A DNA stretch of 64,000 nucleotides, from assembly GCA_964035015.1 (NCBI GenBank), contig OZ035998.1:18791327-18855326 (forward strand), given 5' to 3'. The first letter of the stretch is position 1, and each line of letters starts with the position of its first letter. This stretch comes from Corallium rubrum (Eukaryota > Cnidaria > Anthozoa > Scleralcyonacea > Coralliidae). Below are positions 37,301 through 51,300 of this stretch, in pieces. The notes beneath the pieces were generated by a model. It was not told the origin of the DNA and did not search any database. It saw only the letters and a program-made list of their open reading frames with translations. The position numbers and the translations under genes were made by a program.

Positions 37301-40300
37301 TTATATTCTGGCAAACCCCTCTGAAGAAAATGGTTCAATGTCTTTCGAACAACTTGCCGAACGGTTTCTTCATTCAAGGCATCGTTTACTTTATAAACTA
37401 AAGCCAAATAAGCGACAATTCGGCACATATCTCCAAGTAAATGGGTAAAGAGCTGTTTGGCCGTTTAAGTTCTAACTAATATAATATTCATGTTGCTAAT
37501 AATTCAAGTCGAGACTCAGCCGTCCCGCAGTCAAATAATATTTCGTTTATATATCGACACTTAAAAACGTTCTTATGGCTTTTAGAATTGACTCCTCATT
37601 CTATCTTCTTACGATTTCTTCACTTATAAACAAGGGTTTAGCTAGCATGTCAATTACGCTGCAGATTACGCTGCTAATTAACGCATAAATTAATATAAGA
37701 CTAAAATGGTGGCGTCATGGGTGGTGCTTTTTGCACCACCCGCACCACCCGCGCCAGAACCCCCACTCTGTATACTACTTACAGACAAGGGAATTCTTTT
37801 ACAATTTCCATGAACGTGGTGTCTTCACCGTTTATGTACTTTCCTTCTAGAGATTTCAGGTAGCTTTCGCTGGACGCCATCTTGTATAGTTGTATTATCG
37901 AGACTGATCATCCCCGATTGTCCCAGACGAGTGGTTTCAGTGTTCACACATGTCGTAACTAGTTCTAAGAATCCCCGATCGTCGGCGACCGTGTGAGATG
38001 CATTTTCCAAATAGAAATGATTCCAATTCTTGCGATGCTTCCGATCAGATCGGCGACTGTCTGGGACGTTACTTCAACCATGATCACACCTGTCGTAACA
38101 ATCCCAAACGATCGGGGACAGGAAAAATACCCGATTCTTACGACAAGTGAGAACCAGGCTTAACATACCCAGTCGACGCCGATTTATTCAACGAAAATCT
38201 GCAACGCCGCACAAATGGACAAGTGTAACATACCTGTCGCCCATTTGTGTTGCAATCATGCCAAATTTCTTTTGTTCAAGCTCCGCCCATCCTTGGTTTA
38301 TTTTTATTCTTGATTTTTCTTCGACACAAATTGATGTGTGTAGCCGGGTGACCGATTTACAGTATCTCGCAATACCTTGCGACAGAAATCGGTGTGTGTA
38401 ACCGTAGCTTAAAAGAGCATTTCATTCCATGCACTTAATTGATTTGTTTTAGCGAACCTTTTCAAATCTGAACTAAGTTTATTAACTATACGTCGAATAT
38501 TGGCATTACCTATTAGCCATATATTTTCTTAAAGGTAAACAGCTTTCTAAAAACCCACCATAATGTTTCAGGACGAATTAACCTTCAAAATTATTTAACA
38601 AGATGCTTAGTTCTAGTATATTTTTATTAAATCAACTCAAAAATGTTTAGGCCTAGGCGTAGCGGTCCGGGGAAAAAACTCATCGACTTTATACGGCCTA
38701 TGAGGGCAGTACGCCTTTTTTACGAACCTTTCGACAACCAATCAGCATGCACCGTTCGTCGTGATGACGTCAGGATTGATGTTTGTCCGCTTTTGCCCAG
38801 AATTCTTGCAGTCCGAACAATAGATAATGACTCACTTGCAATAATTTCAAAGTCAATTTTGCTTTGTTTGTCCGCTTTTTGCGCTATTAATAGCAGTTCG
38901 ACGGTACGCTATTACACATTGTCTACGCGACACCCTATACTTTCGTAATAGCTTTGAAAGAAGAAGAACTTGTCTCTAATAGAATGGCGCTACGTGGTTT
39001 AAGTTAGACTCATCTGACATGATACTATTCAGTCTATTCGTGTATACGAGTGTCGTCTTAATGTATGTGATCCTCCGGAAAGCGCGTAGAAAACGTTTTG
39101 CAACATTCCTTATCGACCAATACGCCTGGGTTAGGCGTTCACTCTGGCTACTGGCAGGTACGCGGAGCCTGAATCGAAGGCTGAATGCGGTGTATACTTC
39201 ACACTGATGAATAGATTTACGATCAAGATAGTTGTCAGCCACATCTGATCACTGTTAAACTGCAAAGTCAGCCAGTCACTTTCAAAATCTACCAACAACG
39301 TGCAAGAACACCTTGATCAAGGCAAAGCTGTTCAACTTTTTGTCTAACTCCAAAAGCGAAAGGAGCAAAGAACTTACAACATGTCTCACGGCCTCACTCA
39401 GTCAAGGAAGCATGAATAGTTTCGGAAGTAAAATGTGCAAAAATGCAAAATCGTGATACTCAAAAAAGGGGGAGTAAAAACCCGAGCCGAAACCTAGACT
39501 CGGCCTACCACAAGTAGCCCGAGTAACTAGAAACTAGAATTGCGTAAAGAATCGCATACGCCAGAATGGCTATCATTTACAAGAATTGTATCGTGTAGAT
39601 TAGCCTTTGTTAGGAATGCGCGCACTTGCGCCAAGCCTTTACTGCATGGGCTTGTTTTTGGCGGCTATTTTGTCCCAACGCTATAAATGGCGTTGAAGAC
39701 AGATGCCCTGGATACGAGGTTATTTGTCATGGTGATATTGTTCTTTTGATAGTTTTGGTTATATTCCAAATGCCGATTTAATGCAGTTTCTTGCTGTTGC
39801 TACGTCAGGAGCATATCTCTATAAAGCACCACCGGTATGTATGACAGACGTTGCAAAGTTGGATGATCCTAAAATAAAAACACACTAATAGTAACATGAC
39901 ATGACATGAAAAGACATGACAAGACATCACGTCACGTCACATCATCACATCACATCACATCGCATCGCATCGCATCGCATCGCATCGCATCGCATCGCAT
40001 CGCATCGCATCGCATCGCATCGCATCGCATCGCATCGCATCGCATCGCATCGCATCGCATCGCATCGCATCGCATCGCATCGCATCGCATCGCATCGCAT
40101 CGCATCGCATCACATCACATCACATTACATCACACATCACATCACATTCCATCACGTCACATCACATCACATCACATCACATCAAACATTACACGTTACG
40201 TTACGTTACGTTACGTTACGTTACGTTACGTTACGTTACGTTACGTTACGTTACATTACTAACTTCTTATTAACCGAACGCGAGGTCTTTACAGAGAAAT

Positions 40301-42289
40301 ATCGGACCGAGGTCTTCTTGGGTACAGACCGAGCCCGTAGGGCGAGGTTTGTACACAAAGACCGAGGTCTGATATTTCTCTGTAAAGACCGAGCAAGCGA
40401 GGTTAATAAAAAGTTTATTATATGGCATTTTGAAACAACAAACCTTACATTTATACCTTGTCATGATACGTACTTTAGTCAGTTTAGTGTGACCTCGAGC
40501 GTGTGACATAAACTCATCGTTTTCAATGTTGTTGCTTTTGTTGTCGTCGCTTTCGGACTCCTAAACTCGCTTCCAGATTGCTCTCGTCCCAATCATACAT
40601 AATTTAGTCCTCAGGTTGTTGAATTCACAAAATTCTTGCGGTTTTCTTTCGTTGTTTAGTTGCAAACAACATGGCTGATAAGAAATTTGTTTGTTTTTTT
40701 CCGTAATGGACCGCTAAAAATGTTTCTAAGCCAATCACAGCGCGCTATTTCACCGGAAGTGACGCTTGCCATAATAATAATTTCTTATTAACCGAGAGCG
40801 CGGTCATTACGGAAAAATATCAGACCGAGGTCTTGACAGTACAAACCGAGGTCTGATATTTTTCCGTAATGACCAAGCGGACGAGGTTAATAAGAGGTTT
40901 ATTATATGGCATTTTGAAACAACACATCTTTATACATTACCTTGTCAATAGTGTGACCTCGAGCGTGTGACATAGACTCATCGTTTTCAATGTTGTTGCT
41001 CTTGTTGTCATGCTTTCGGAATCCTAAAACTCACTGCCAGATTGCTTATCGTCCCACTCATACATAATTTAGTCCTCAGGTTATTGAATTCACAATTTTT
41101 TTGCGGTTTTCTGGCATTGTTTAGTTGCAAACAACACGTCTGCAAAATCCGTAATCGATCGGTCGATTACGGAAAATTATCGACCGGCACGTGACGCGTC
41201 TCAGCCAATGAGAACACACGATTTCAACGGACGTAACTTGTGCATAAATTACATTACATTACATTACATTACTATATGGCTCTGTCACGTGAGCGGCCTT
41301 AACGCGACTTTTCTGCAACGTGATTGGTTCTTGGGCGGTCCTTACAAAGCGGTAAAGATCAGTCATCACAAAAATTGAAAAACAAAATCAGAAAAACAAG
41401 TCAAGCTAAAATAGTGTTAAAATATTGTTAAAATAAATTTACCGCTAAAAATAATAAATACGACAGTGTTTACGGTGTGTTTTTGTTTTTTAAAGTTTTC
41501 GTTGAAAGTCGGTTACTTCGGTTACTACTTGCTGGCAGTCAAAAAGAACTAAAAACTTTAGGCCTATAATAAAGACCTTATTAACCTCGCTTGGTCAGTC
41601 TTTACGGCAAAATTATCCTGTCCTTGGTCTTTTCGTGACAAACCTCACTCTTTTGTCGCTCGCTCTGTACTGAAAGACCGCGGGCATGGTAATTTTGCCG
41701 TAAAGGCTTCCTTTCCTGCTCGGTCAATAAGTTTTTATTATAACATCACATTACTCACAATAGTTTTTCGTATCAGAATATAAATTCTCCTAACCACGAG
41801 GAGCCCGTTAGCACGAAGTATATAGTAAACAATGTTCACATTTAGTCATGGAAACACAACTTTTGACAAACTACCAAGCACAGTTTTAAAATGTTATTTT
41901 ATAATACTCTGTACAGGTCAAAGAACTTTCTGAGAAGATGGAAGATACTGTCAGAACAGGTGAGTTTTGTTACGCCGCAGTGCTAAGTTTCTATCTTTTC
42001 CCCTCCAAGGAATCGTGTGTAAATGCATATCGTTCATCGTCTGTGGCTCCCATATAATATAAAAACGTAAAATACGCTGTATCAATTAGGCAAATTATAA
42101 TTAGTATATTTAATCCCCGAGCCCGGGCGTAGGGCCGAAGGCGCATGCATACTGGCGAAATATATCGTTGCATTCATCAAACAAAATCATTTGAAACTTA
42201 TAACCTTGTACGTGTGTTGTTGCTGTTGTTGTTGTTGTTGTTGTTGATGATGATGATGATGATGTTGTTGTTGTTGTTGTTGTTGTTGC

Positions 42290-42374
<85 letters not shown>

Positions 42375-45300
42375 ATTGTTGTTGATGATGATGATGTTGT
42401 TGTTGTTGTTGTTGTTAGTGTGCCATTTCTACATCAAACAAATCTTAATACATGTGTGTGATTTTGTATGATTGATTTGCTTCTAGATCTTCCTCCGATG
42501 AATTTCTACCACAAAGCATTTTTATGTTGGAGTTTTCAACGAGAATACGATTTAAGCAAGATCACTTCTTGGGAAGGTAAGAGAATTTGCAACGAAGCGA
42601 AGGACAAGTAATGGTCATATATTAATCTTACTCTGTCTAACCTCAGACAATGTTACTCGTCAAGTGGAAACCTTTTGGAAATTCAGATAGATAAAGGTTT
42701 AAAAATTACATCTATGTTTAAATGCACGAATTTGTTACTGGTCTCTGTTGCTATTTGGCAACTTACAAAATTTTATTCTGTCTAACGTCAGATGAGTTTA
42801 TATTATAACTTAATGTCTGCTCCCGAGGGAAACAGTTAGTTTTGTTTTCTCGTTTTCTCGAGAGTCGTCGAGGGAAACATCGAGACTCAAGGGAAAACAA
42901 AAGTAACTGTTTCCCGAGGGATCAGACATTAAGTGTTTTGTTATATAGCTAGAGTTTCGCTGAATAATTTCGACGTTTATCAAGGGAAAGTACACAAAAG
43001 ACAAACGCTAAGACTTACCAAAATATTTCGCCTGGCTTGGTAATTTCACTTCAACCAAACAAATATGAGTCTCTGAACAAAAGAACAGCAATACTTTTCT
43101 CCAGTTAATCTTCACACATTGCTTTAAAGACCTATTTTCATACCAAACAAAGCTTTTGTTTATAGGATGCCGTGAAGAGTTCAAAGTTCTGGCGGGCAAC
43201 AATTGAAAACTTATTGACTGAGCAGGCAATAAGTTCTCAATTATTGCCCGCTCGGTAGACATTGAAATTTAGCTAAGGTCATGTGACCACAAACCAACCA
43301 ATGACAGTCATCGTTGCATCCAGTGAAACTCTAGCCTGCGTGCAGTCTCAGACCTCCCTTACTTCCTTTGGGAGGTCTGAGACTGCACGCAGGTTAGTGA
43401 AATTCTAGCTATACAACAATTAACAATTATTCGCCGAAGGCGAGATGAATATCGGTGAATAATAACCGAGACGAAGTCGAGGTTATTATTCGCCGATATT
43501 CACTGAGCTTGAGGCGAATAATTGTTTTAGTATAAATACACGTTTTCGTACTTTTAGGAACAACATTTTCTTTAAAATTGTTAATTTCCTCGTCTGTCGC
43601 ATTGACAACTTTGCTGGCGGCCATTTTGGATAAACGCTGTAGGTGATTATCGAGAACTAATCCGAACTATATACTCGACCAATCAGCGCGCGCGATTTTC
43701 TATAATCACTTGTGTATTTATACTAAACCTGTCTGGCGTAAACCTTTTGAAATCCAGACAGTAAAGGGTTAATTTAGTAGACTTAAAGTGTCTATGAAGT
43801 GGAAAAATACGTTGGCATTTTTGTTGTTTTATTGTACAGAGGAGCATGACAGGAGCACTCACTGAAAATTTCAAGAGAATCTGATGCGTAGTTTTCGCGC
43901 TATCAACTCAAAGTTTGCCGTGGGTAGTTTGTTTTGGGGAAATTTGGGCATCTTGGTAACAATGCCTTATGACGTACGCAGATGGATCATTAATGGTGAA
44001 ATCTGTTGTTCTTATGCATAGTTGTCCATTTGCGTGCGTCATAAGCATTGTTCCCGAAAGCCCAATTTTTCTCCAAGAACGAACTATCCATGGCAAACTT
44101 TGAGAGTTAATAGCGCGAAAACTACTCATCAGATTATCTTGAAATTGTGCTCCTGCCATGCTCCGCTGTTCAATAAAACAACATAAATGCCAACGAATTT
44201 TTCATTTCATAGACACTTTAAAGTAGAATCAATATAATTAGCTTTTAGTTTCAGAAGAGATGCAAATTTTGTTACATCTTACGTATATTTTATATTTTTT
44301 TGCTTTTACCTAACAATCGTTGTTTGAATTTAACAGGATTTTGAGCATTTCAAATTCATTAGTGAATTAGCACTACGTTTACAGCCGGTTCTTCTGTAAT
44401 TAATTGCTTTATTAAAATAGATCTATCAACTTTATCACTGACCGCATACTCAGTCTGCGCTTCTTTATGTCTTCCACCGTGTCTCTCTGACTAATATCAG
44501 CACTGCATTAACTGAGCTCTGTTTACTGGGCCACCCACAAAGGAAAGGAAATACACCAATTGGGATAAATTGGCTATGGTCCCCTTGGACCACAGCCGCG
44601 TTTATTAAAAAGTCATAATTAAATTATATAATTATTTTCCATAATTCAAACTGATGATTGAGCCCAGTGAAGGTGAGGGCAATAACACGCCAGATACGCA
44701 AAGAATAATGCAGAATCTAATACACAACAAAGCAGAAAGGTGGTCAGCTAAAGGGGAGGCGGACGGGCAAATTGAAATGGTTCGTCTACCTGTCTTTGCG
44801 AAGAGCAGCGATTACTGAGACTGCAGTCTTGAGTGTGACACCTATAACAGCTATAAGCCATATAGGAGGTAGCTGTAATTAGGTCTTTCCCATTCCTAAA
44901 GACAGACCACCTCTTTGCCTTAGGTCGTGTTAGTTCTCATTAATAAGGTTTGCATATTTACATTCTCAATTACAATATAAACCGGACAGATGGAAAGACA
45001 TAAAAATCCTATTCGCTTGCAAATATTTCCTTTTTGCTGAAGGTACATATGTCAACGAAAGATGTCGTATTAAGCTTTTCCTCATTTGACATACTTTGTA
45101 TTTGACAAAGACATTCGTTTGTTTTATGTAATTCTTGTTTTACTTTTTTTACAAATAAAGATGACCCCCATATGGAATTTTTCGCGGAAGAAAGGTAAAC
45201 ATTTTTAATACTGTAATTAGAATAATAATGACACTTAGAAGAAACGTCTCAAAAAAAGAAAACATTTGCAAAATATTCAACTCCATTCGTCAAGAGTCGA

Positions 45301-48300
45301 AAGCAGTATCCCGTAAATCTACACGCGTAAAAATCTCACAGCTTGTCAACAGAATGTTGTCGCAACAGGCTTGTATATAGCAAGGCTGTAACGGCTTGTA
45401 ACAATCCTGTTCATTCAACAAGCTGCTACAACCTTGTTAGCCGATCAACCTGTCAATAACTTGTTAAGTGCAGAGCGGTAACAGGTTCAAAGGATAAAGG
45501 ACTGGGGGGGCTAATCATCCTTACTTGCAGCCAGGGGCTGAATTGCGAAGGACGCAGATCAACGTGGCCGTGTCGAGGCATATCAAAGGCGCTCCAGGCA
45601 GCCGCCATACGACACAGTTCAGACCACGGATCACAGCTAAGATGTTAGGTGTTGATTTTATGGAGGGAGGAAAACTGGAGAACCCGGCGAAAAACCCTCG
45701 AAGCACAGGAGAGATCAACCACAACTCTACTCACATGAGTCCAAACCCGACAACGGGGTCATTCCCAAGAGGTCACCCATCCAAGTACTAACCCCGTCTA
45801 ACCGGGCTTAACTTTTTGGTGAGAGGCAGCGCGCTAACAGCACACGCCACCCGTGCCCCGAATTAACCCATTTATTCTCACTTGTTTTTATCTTACTCCA
45901 CGTTTGTTTTCAGATCTTTTGCCCAAGTGTGCACCCCGTTACATCAGTGGAAAACAGCTCTAGCGGAGCCATTGATGAGAAAGAAGCATTTAGACAAAAA
46001 TTTGAAGACAACGATAGCAGGGTAATTATCCACAGGGGATTGACAAAAAAAAGTGCCCATCATTTAAAATATGGTTAATGTGGAACAACTATTATTCGAG
46101 AAAAGAAAAATATGTAAAGTGATATATTTTAGAATGCATGCGTCAATATCTTCTCAAATATGATATCCAATTCTAATTTTGTCATTGGTTTACAAAATAT
46201 ATTAACTTTGAAATTATGCCACGCTGTGAAGCTGTAGTAAAATCAAGTGAAATGGCAACAAAATATCTAACTATTTTGCTGTTATAACACTTTCATAGTA
46301 TACAAACTCTTATTTATCAAATTGATACGAAACTTGGACGTAGAATAAATTAAATACTTCATATTATTTATTAATAGAACAAATTTCTGAAAATTTATAA
46401 TAGATTAGTATTTTATAGTTTATAGTAGTTTATATATTTTTATCTAAACAATGGCATGCCTGTAAACTAGCTGGATTAGCTAAGCGCATTTGACCACTTT
46501 AATAAAATTGTATTGTATCGTATTGTATTGTATTGTATTGTATTGTATTGTATTGTATTGTATTGTATTGTATTGTATTGTATTGTATTGTATTGTATTG
46601 TATTGTATTGTATTGTATTGTATTGTATTGTATTGTATTGTATTGTATTGTATTGTATTGTATTGTATTGTATTGTATTGTATTGTATTGTATTGTATTG
46701 TATTGTATTGTATTGTATTGTATTGTATTGTATTGTATTGTATTGTATTGTATTGTATTGTATTGTATTGTATTGTATTGTATTGTATTGTATTGTATTG
46801 TATTGTATTGTATTAATCATTTTGAAGGCCAACTGGATTAAGTCGAACTAAGATTCACTTTATTTGTTACAAGATTGAAAATCATGAAAAATTAATATAT
46901 TTTGTAAACCAATGGATAAAATTAGAATTTGATATCATATTTGAGCAGATTGCATGCATTCTAAGAAATATAACTTTACATATTTTTCTGTACTCTAATA
47001 AAAGTCATACAATGCACATTAATCACTTTCAATGATGGTCACTTTTTGGCCCCAGGCCCCCTGTACCTGGAAACAAAATGGCGTCCGGTTACTTTTCAAT
47101 CACCGAAGAACACGAAAAAGGAAAGAAAACTTGGTTTAACAATGTTCACAGTCGTGTTTTTGTTTCTACTTTTTTTCAATTATAAACACTCTGTTTTATT
47201 TTTTTGTCTCCGGAAACGTTGGGACTCTAGGGTCCAATTGCAGAAACGGTGATTTAGTTCGACAGTGTTAGGGATTATGTAGTGAGTAGCTAAACAAGAT
47301 ATAACCTCAGGTTTAACCATTGTCGATCACAACATTGCAACAAAACCAAAGACAATAGTTAATTGTCGATAACAATCGACAATTGTCGATTGCAATCCTT
47401 TCGGTCATCACCAAGAATCGGAGGCTCTGGGGAACTCCGATGAAACTTGTCACCTGATTGGTTAGTTTACAGTAAAATTTCAAATAATGTTCACCTTGCT
47501 AACTTGTTTAATCGATTTCTCGACGTTCTTTAACACATAATTATACACGACAGACCCAAAATACAATTGAACACATGAAATAATTCAAAACAGCAAAAAT
47601 CCCGACAATTTACAAGTTAAAACTATTATTTTCGCTTCGTCGCCAAACAAACATCTATCGTCTGACTCGTCTCGTAATTCTTCGCAATGCTCGATGTAGT
47701 TTTAGTTTAGCCAAAATTCCTGACAGAAAGTACTTTTCCTTACCTGAGCGGCTGAGCCGATCACTGCCGAGTGCCGACGGCGACGCGGACATATAAAATA
47801 CTCTCGTCAAATCGTCCGGTTGACGATTCAGAAAAAAGTTAAGAAAGACCATTTGTATCGCAACGCTTTGTCAAGTAAAACATACTGGGTCATTCTTTAC
47901 TGGTAAACAAATATTTCCCCCTGGTCTTCGAGCAAGCTAAAGATCGTCGGTAAAAGTAACAAATTATAGGGAACTGGGAACCAGAGGACTGGGAACAAAA
48001 ACCCAATATTTTTTTTTTTTTTTCATCGGAGTTCCCCAGAGCCTCCCCATTGAACTCTAAGTGGACTGGAACGATAACTCGCTTGCACGTTTTGAAGCCA
48101 AAAATGGCGGACATGGGGATCGCCATGCACGTCACCCCCAGTGCCTTTTACTTTATAACCGAGAAAAAATGAAGCTGAATTTGGTGAAATGGGTTGCAAA
48201 AACAGCTTGAAATCAAAGAAAAACTAAATTTGTTAACCACTTTTAGGCTTAGATCAAATTCCAATATACGGTAGAGTAGGTGAACACTGGCATGACGAGT

Positions 48301-51300
48301 AAAAACAAGAAAAACATTAAAAATATAAGATCTCAAATGAAAGTCCACGATACGCAACCAAAATTGCCATGGTAATGTTCATATAAAAAAAAAGACATAA
48401 GAATCCCAGGTTTAAAATGAACAGTTTGTTTATAAAATCAATTTTCCTCAATTTTCAGTAGGAAAAAAACAACAAAATGCACTTTATCGGGTGTTATTAC
48501 AGCTCTGGAGTTACTCTTCGTCTCGAAAAATGTCAGATTTAGCATTTCCACAACTGAAACTTGAGCTAAAGCAATGATTTAGCATTATCTTATTACTAAT
48601 TCTTGGCATGACAACCTTCAAACGTTTGAGATAACAAAGAAAAATAAGAAAAACCTGCATGTTCCGTACGAGTTTCGGACTCGAATTTTCCTTCTGTTCG
48701 GCAGATATTTCGTCGTTCAATCCATTTTCGTGGGTAAAAATTGTTCAGGTACAAGGCCGATAAGCCCAACACGTACTAGCTTCTTGGTTATCATCTATAA
48801 AAAACTTTAGGTCTAAAAAATGGTTGTTTTTTGCAGCGAGTTTTAAGTTTTTCATTGTGCCCTTCATAGGTTCTGTTGACGTGCAATGGCTATCCCCAGC
48901 GGCCGGAAGTTTGACTTCACCCAATCATATGGGCTGTCTTATGGAGTTAGCCTTCCAATTTACTTAGAGTTCAGTGGCCTCCGTTTCTTGGTGATGACCA
49001 GAAGAATCGCAGGTCCTGGGTACGATATTGCTTTAAAACCCCTTTAAACAATGATTATCATAAACAACGATTGGACGGCGTTTCTGCAATCAGCCTTAGA
49101 CATCTGTCACATTCCTGTCCAATAATTGCATACTCATTACCGATGCTAGATCTCTCGGGTTTAATTATTTGTTGTTAATTTTCACATGCCTCGGTTTCCT
49201 TTGTTCTTTTCGCGGGGAATATATTAAATAGCCCCTGATAACAATGGCAAAACAATATATTAATATTCCCCCCTAATATTCCTCTAATATTCCCCTCAAT
49301 ACTTCTTTTCTATTGTGACTCCTGTCAGCCTCGCCATGTGAAAATTAAGTACGTTATTTTGAGGCCCCTCGGGGATATGCGTTTATTCACCTCATGCTTC
49401 GCCCTCGGTGAATAAATCACATATCCCCTCGTGGCCTCAAAATAACCTATACTTGTTTCTTAATATAATTTAGTGTACTATCTGTGCGTCTTCGAGAGGG
49501 ATATTGTATCAAGGATATCACGTTTTTACGAGGTGGGTATAGACGAGTTTCAGGGTGTTGCGTGCGCATCGTTTTGGAAAGAAATTGGCGGGCTCTTGGT
49601 GGGCTCCCCACAAAGTAAGGAATGGCAAACAGACTTGCTAGCGAGCCAACAACAGCAGAATAACAATGTTTTATATCCAGAAACTGTATCTACACTTTGT
49701 TTATTTTAAACAGTATGTTTACTTTGAGTGGAGCTTGCCAGTTTTTTTGAAAAATGATGCGCGCGCAACACCCTGAAACTCGCCTATTGGTTTAAGGTGT
49801 AAAACAACCAATTTTTAATAAAATTTAATTTATAGTTATACATGTACATCATTATTTGATCATTGGTTATTACATAGTTAAGGTCTTCGTTAAGGTTTGC
49901 AGGGTCATTTCTGTAAAGTGCTCTCAATTCGTCAGAATTTATGCTACAAAAGTAAAATAGATCGTTAGAAAGCTATGAATTTGTAGAATGCAATTGTGTC
50001 TGTGGTTTCGCGACAAACACAAACCGTTGATAGTTGTGAATTTTTTAATTAAAATCAGAAGGCTTCACTCGGGGCGACTTAAGAACGAAGCGTTTCATTT
50101 TGTTCAAAAAATTTTTTCGCAGTTCGATTCCGAGATAAATGTTCAACAAAACAGTGTCAGCGTTTAAGTGCTTTGTTATATAGCTAGAGTTTCGCTGAAT
50201 AATTTCGACGTTTATCAACGGAAAGTACACAAAAGACAAATTGAAAGACTTACCAGAACATTTCGCCTGGCTCTGTAATTTCACTTCAACCAAACAAATA
50301 TGAGTCTCAGAACAAAAGAACAGCAACGCATTTCTCCAGTTAATTTTCACACATGCTTTAAAGACCTATAAATATCCTTTTTTTCGTACCAAACAACCTT
50401 TTGTTTATAGGATACGGTGAAGAGCTCAAAGTTCTAGCGGGCAACAATTGAAAACTTATTGCCCGAGCAGGCAATAAGTTCTCAATTGTTGCCCGCTCGG
50501 TATTTAGCTAAGGTCATGTGACCACAAACCAACCAATGGCAGTCATCGTTGTATCCAGCGAAACTCTAGCTATATAACAATGACTTTTGTTGAGCTTCCA
50601 AACCATGTTTAGTTTCTATTAACTATGGTTGTTACAGGAATGCATTGCACATTTCTTTTAATTTGAAAAAATAATGATAAAACAATAATATATTAAACAT
50701 TGATCAAATATTATTTATTTTTTTCTGTCGTGCTCTGCGGCGTTTTGCGGTATTACATTCTGTTTCGTTCAGCTCCGTTCTATTCCTTTCTAAAATCTAC
50801 ACTGCACTACACTACACTACACTACACTACACTACACTGCACTGCACTGCACTGCACTGCACTGCACTGCACTGCACTGCACTGCACTGCACTGCACTGC
50901 ACTGCACTGCACTGCACTGCACTGCACTGCACTGCACTGCACTGCACTGCACTGCACTGCACTGCACTGCACTGCACTGCACTACGCCAACACCGCTGCC
51001 AAACGTTTGCGCATGTGTGAATTTGCTAGAGTAAACATTGCAAGAGAAGTGGGAACTAGCCGTGGCAACAACAACCAGACAGTGAGGACTAAGTAAGACT
51101 CGACTATTCATTTGTGTTTTGGGGCATTTCAGAATATGTTACAATATTGACAAAGAAGCCATGCACAAATCACCTACCTTATCTTTTTGGTAGTATGCTT
51201 ATAATTTTAAGTTTTGTGTCGGATTCTCGGACCAGTCCATATGTTTCAGTTTTAAGGATTTTGCGTGTAGAATATATACATTTTAAGACCAAACCGGGAC

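Larger units (their letters stand above)
33887..37780. mobile_element. Giant palindromic (foldback) element, 3.9 kb
   Basis: The ends are AAGTAGTATACAGAGTGG and its exact complement, flanked on both sides by ACAG (33883-33886 and 37781-37784). Both arms carry, from outside in: a GGTGGTG..GCACCACC hairpin, a direct repeat of GAAACCGTTCGGCAAGCTG, an insertion with hammerhead-like cores, a (TAGTCTTAGTCTTAGGAC)n minisatellite, CCCCAGGGGT-type repeats and a CCT/AGG-rich tract. The centre is about 30 bases near 35795-35823. No transposase frame is evident. Confidence 0.9.

Noticed and set aside
38643-39242. Two overlapping frames, 101 and 88 codons, on opposite strands
   Set aside because: No recognisable domain, no splice signals in phase with SZT2, and located inside intron 8.
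42145-42471. Poly-Leu/Met frame of 108 codons
   Set aside because: By-product of the TTG microsatellite within SZT2 intron 10; no splice support.
46476-46851. Repetitive frames VLYCI / IQYNT
   Set aside because: By-product of TATTG repeats.
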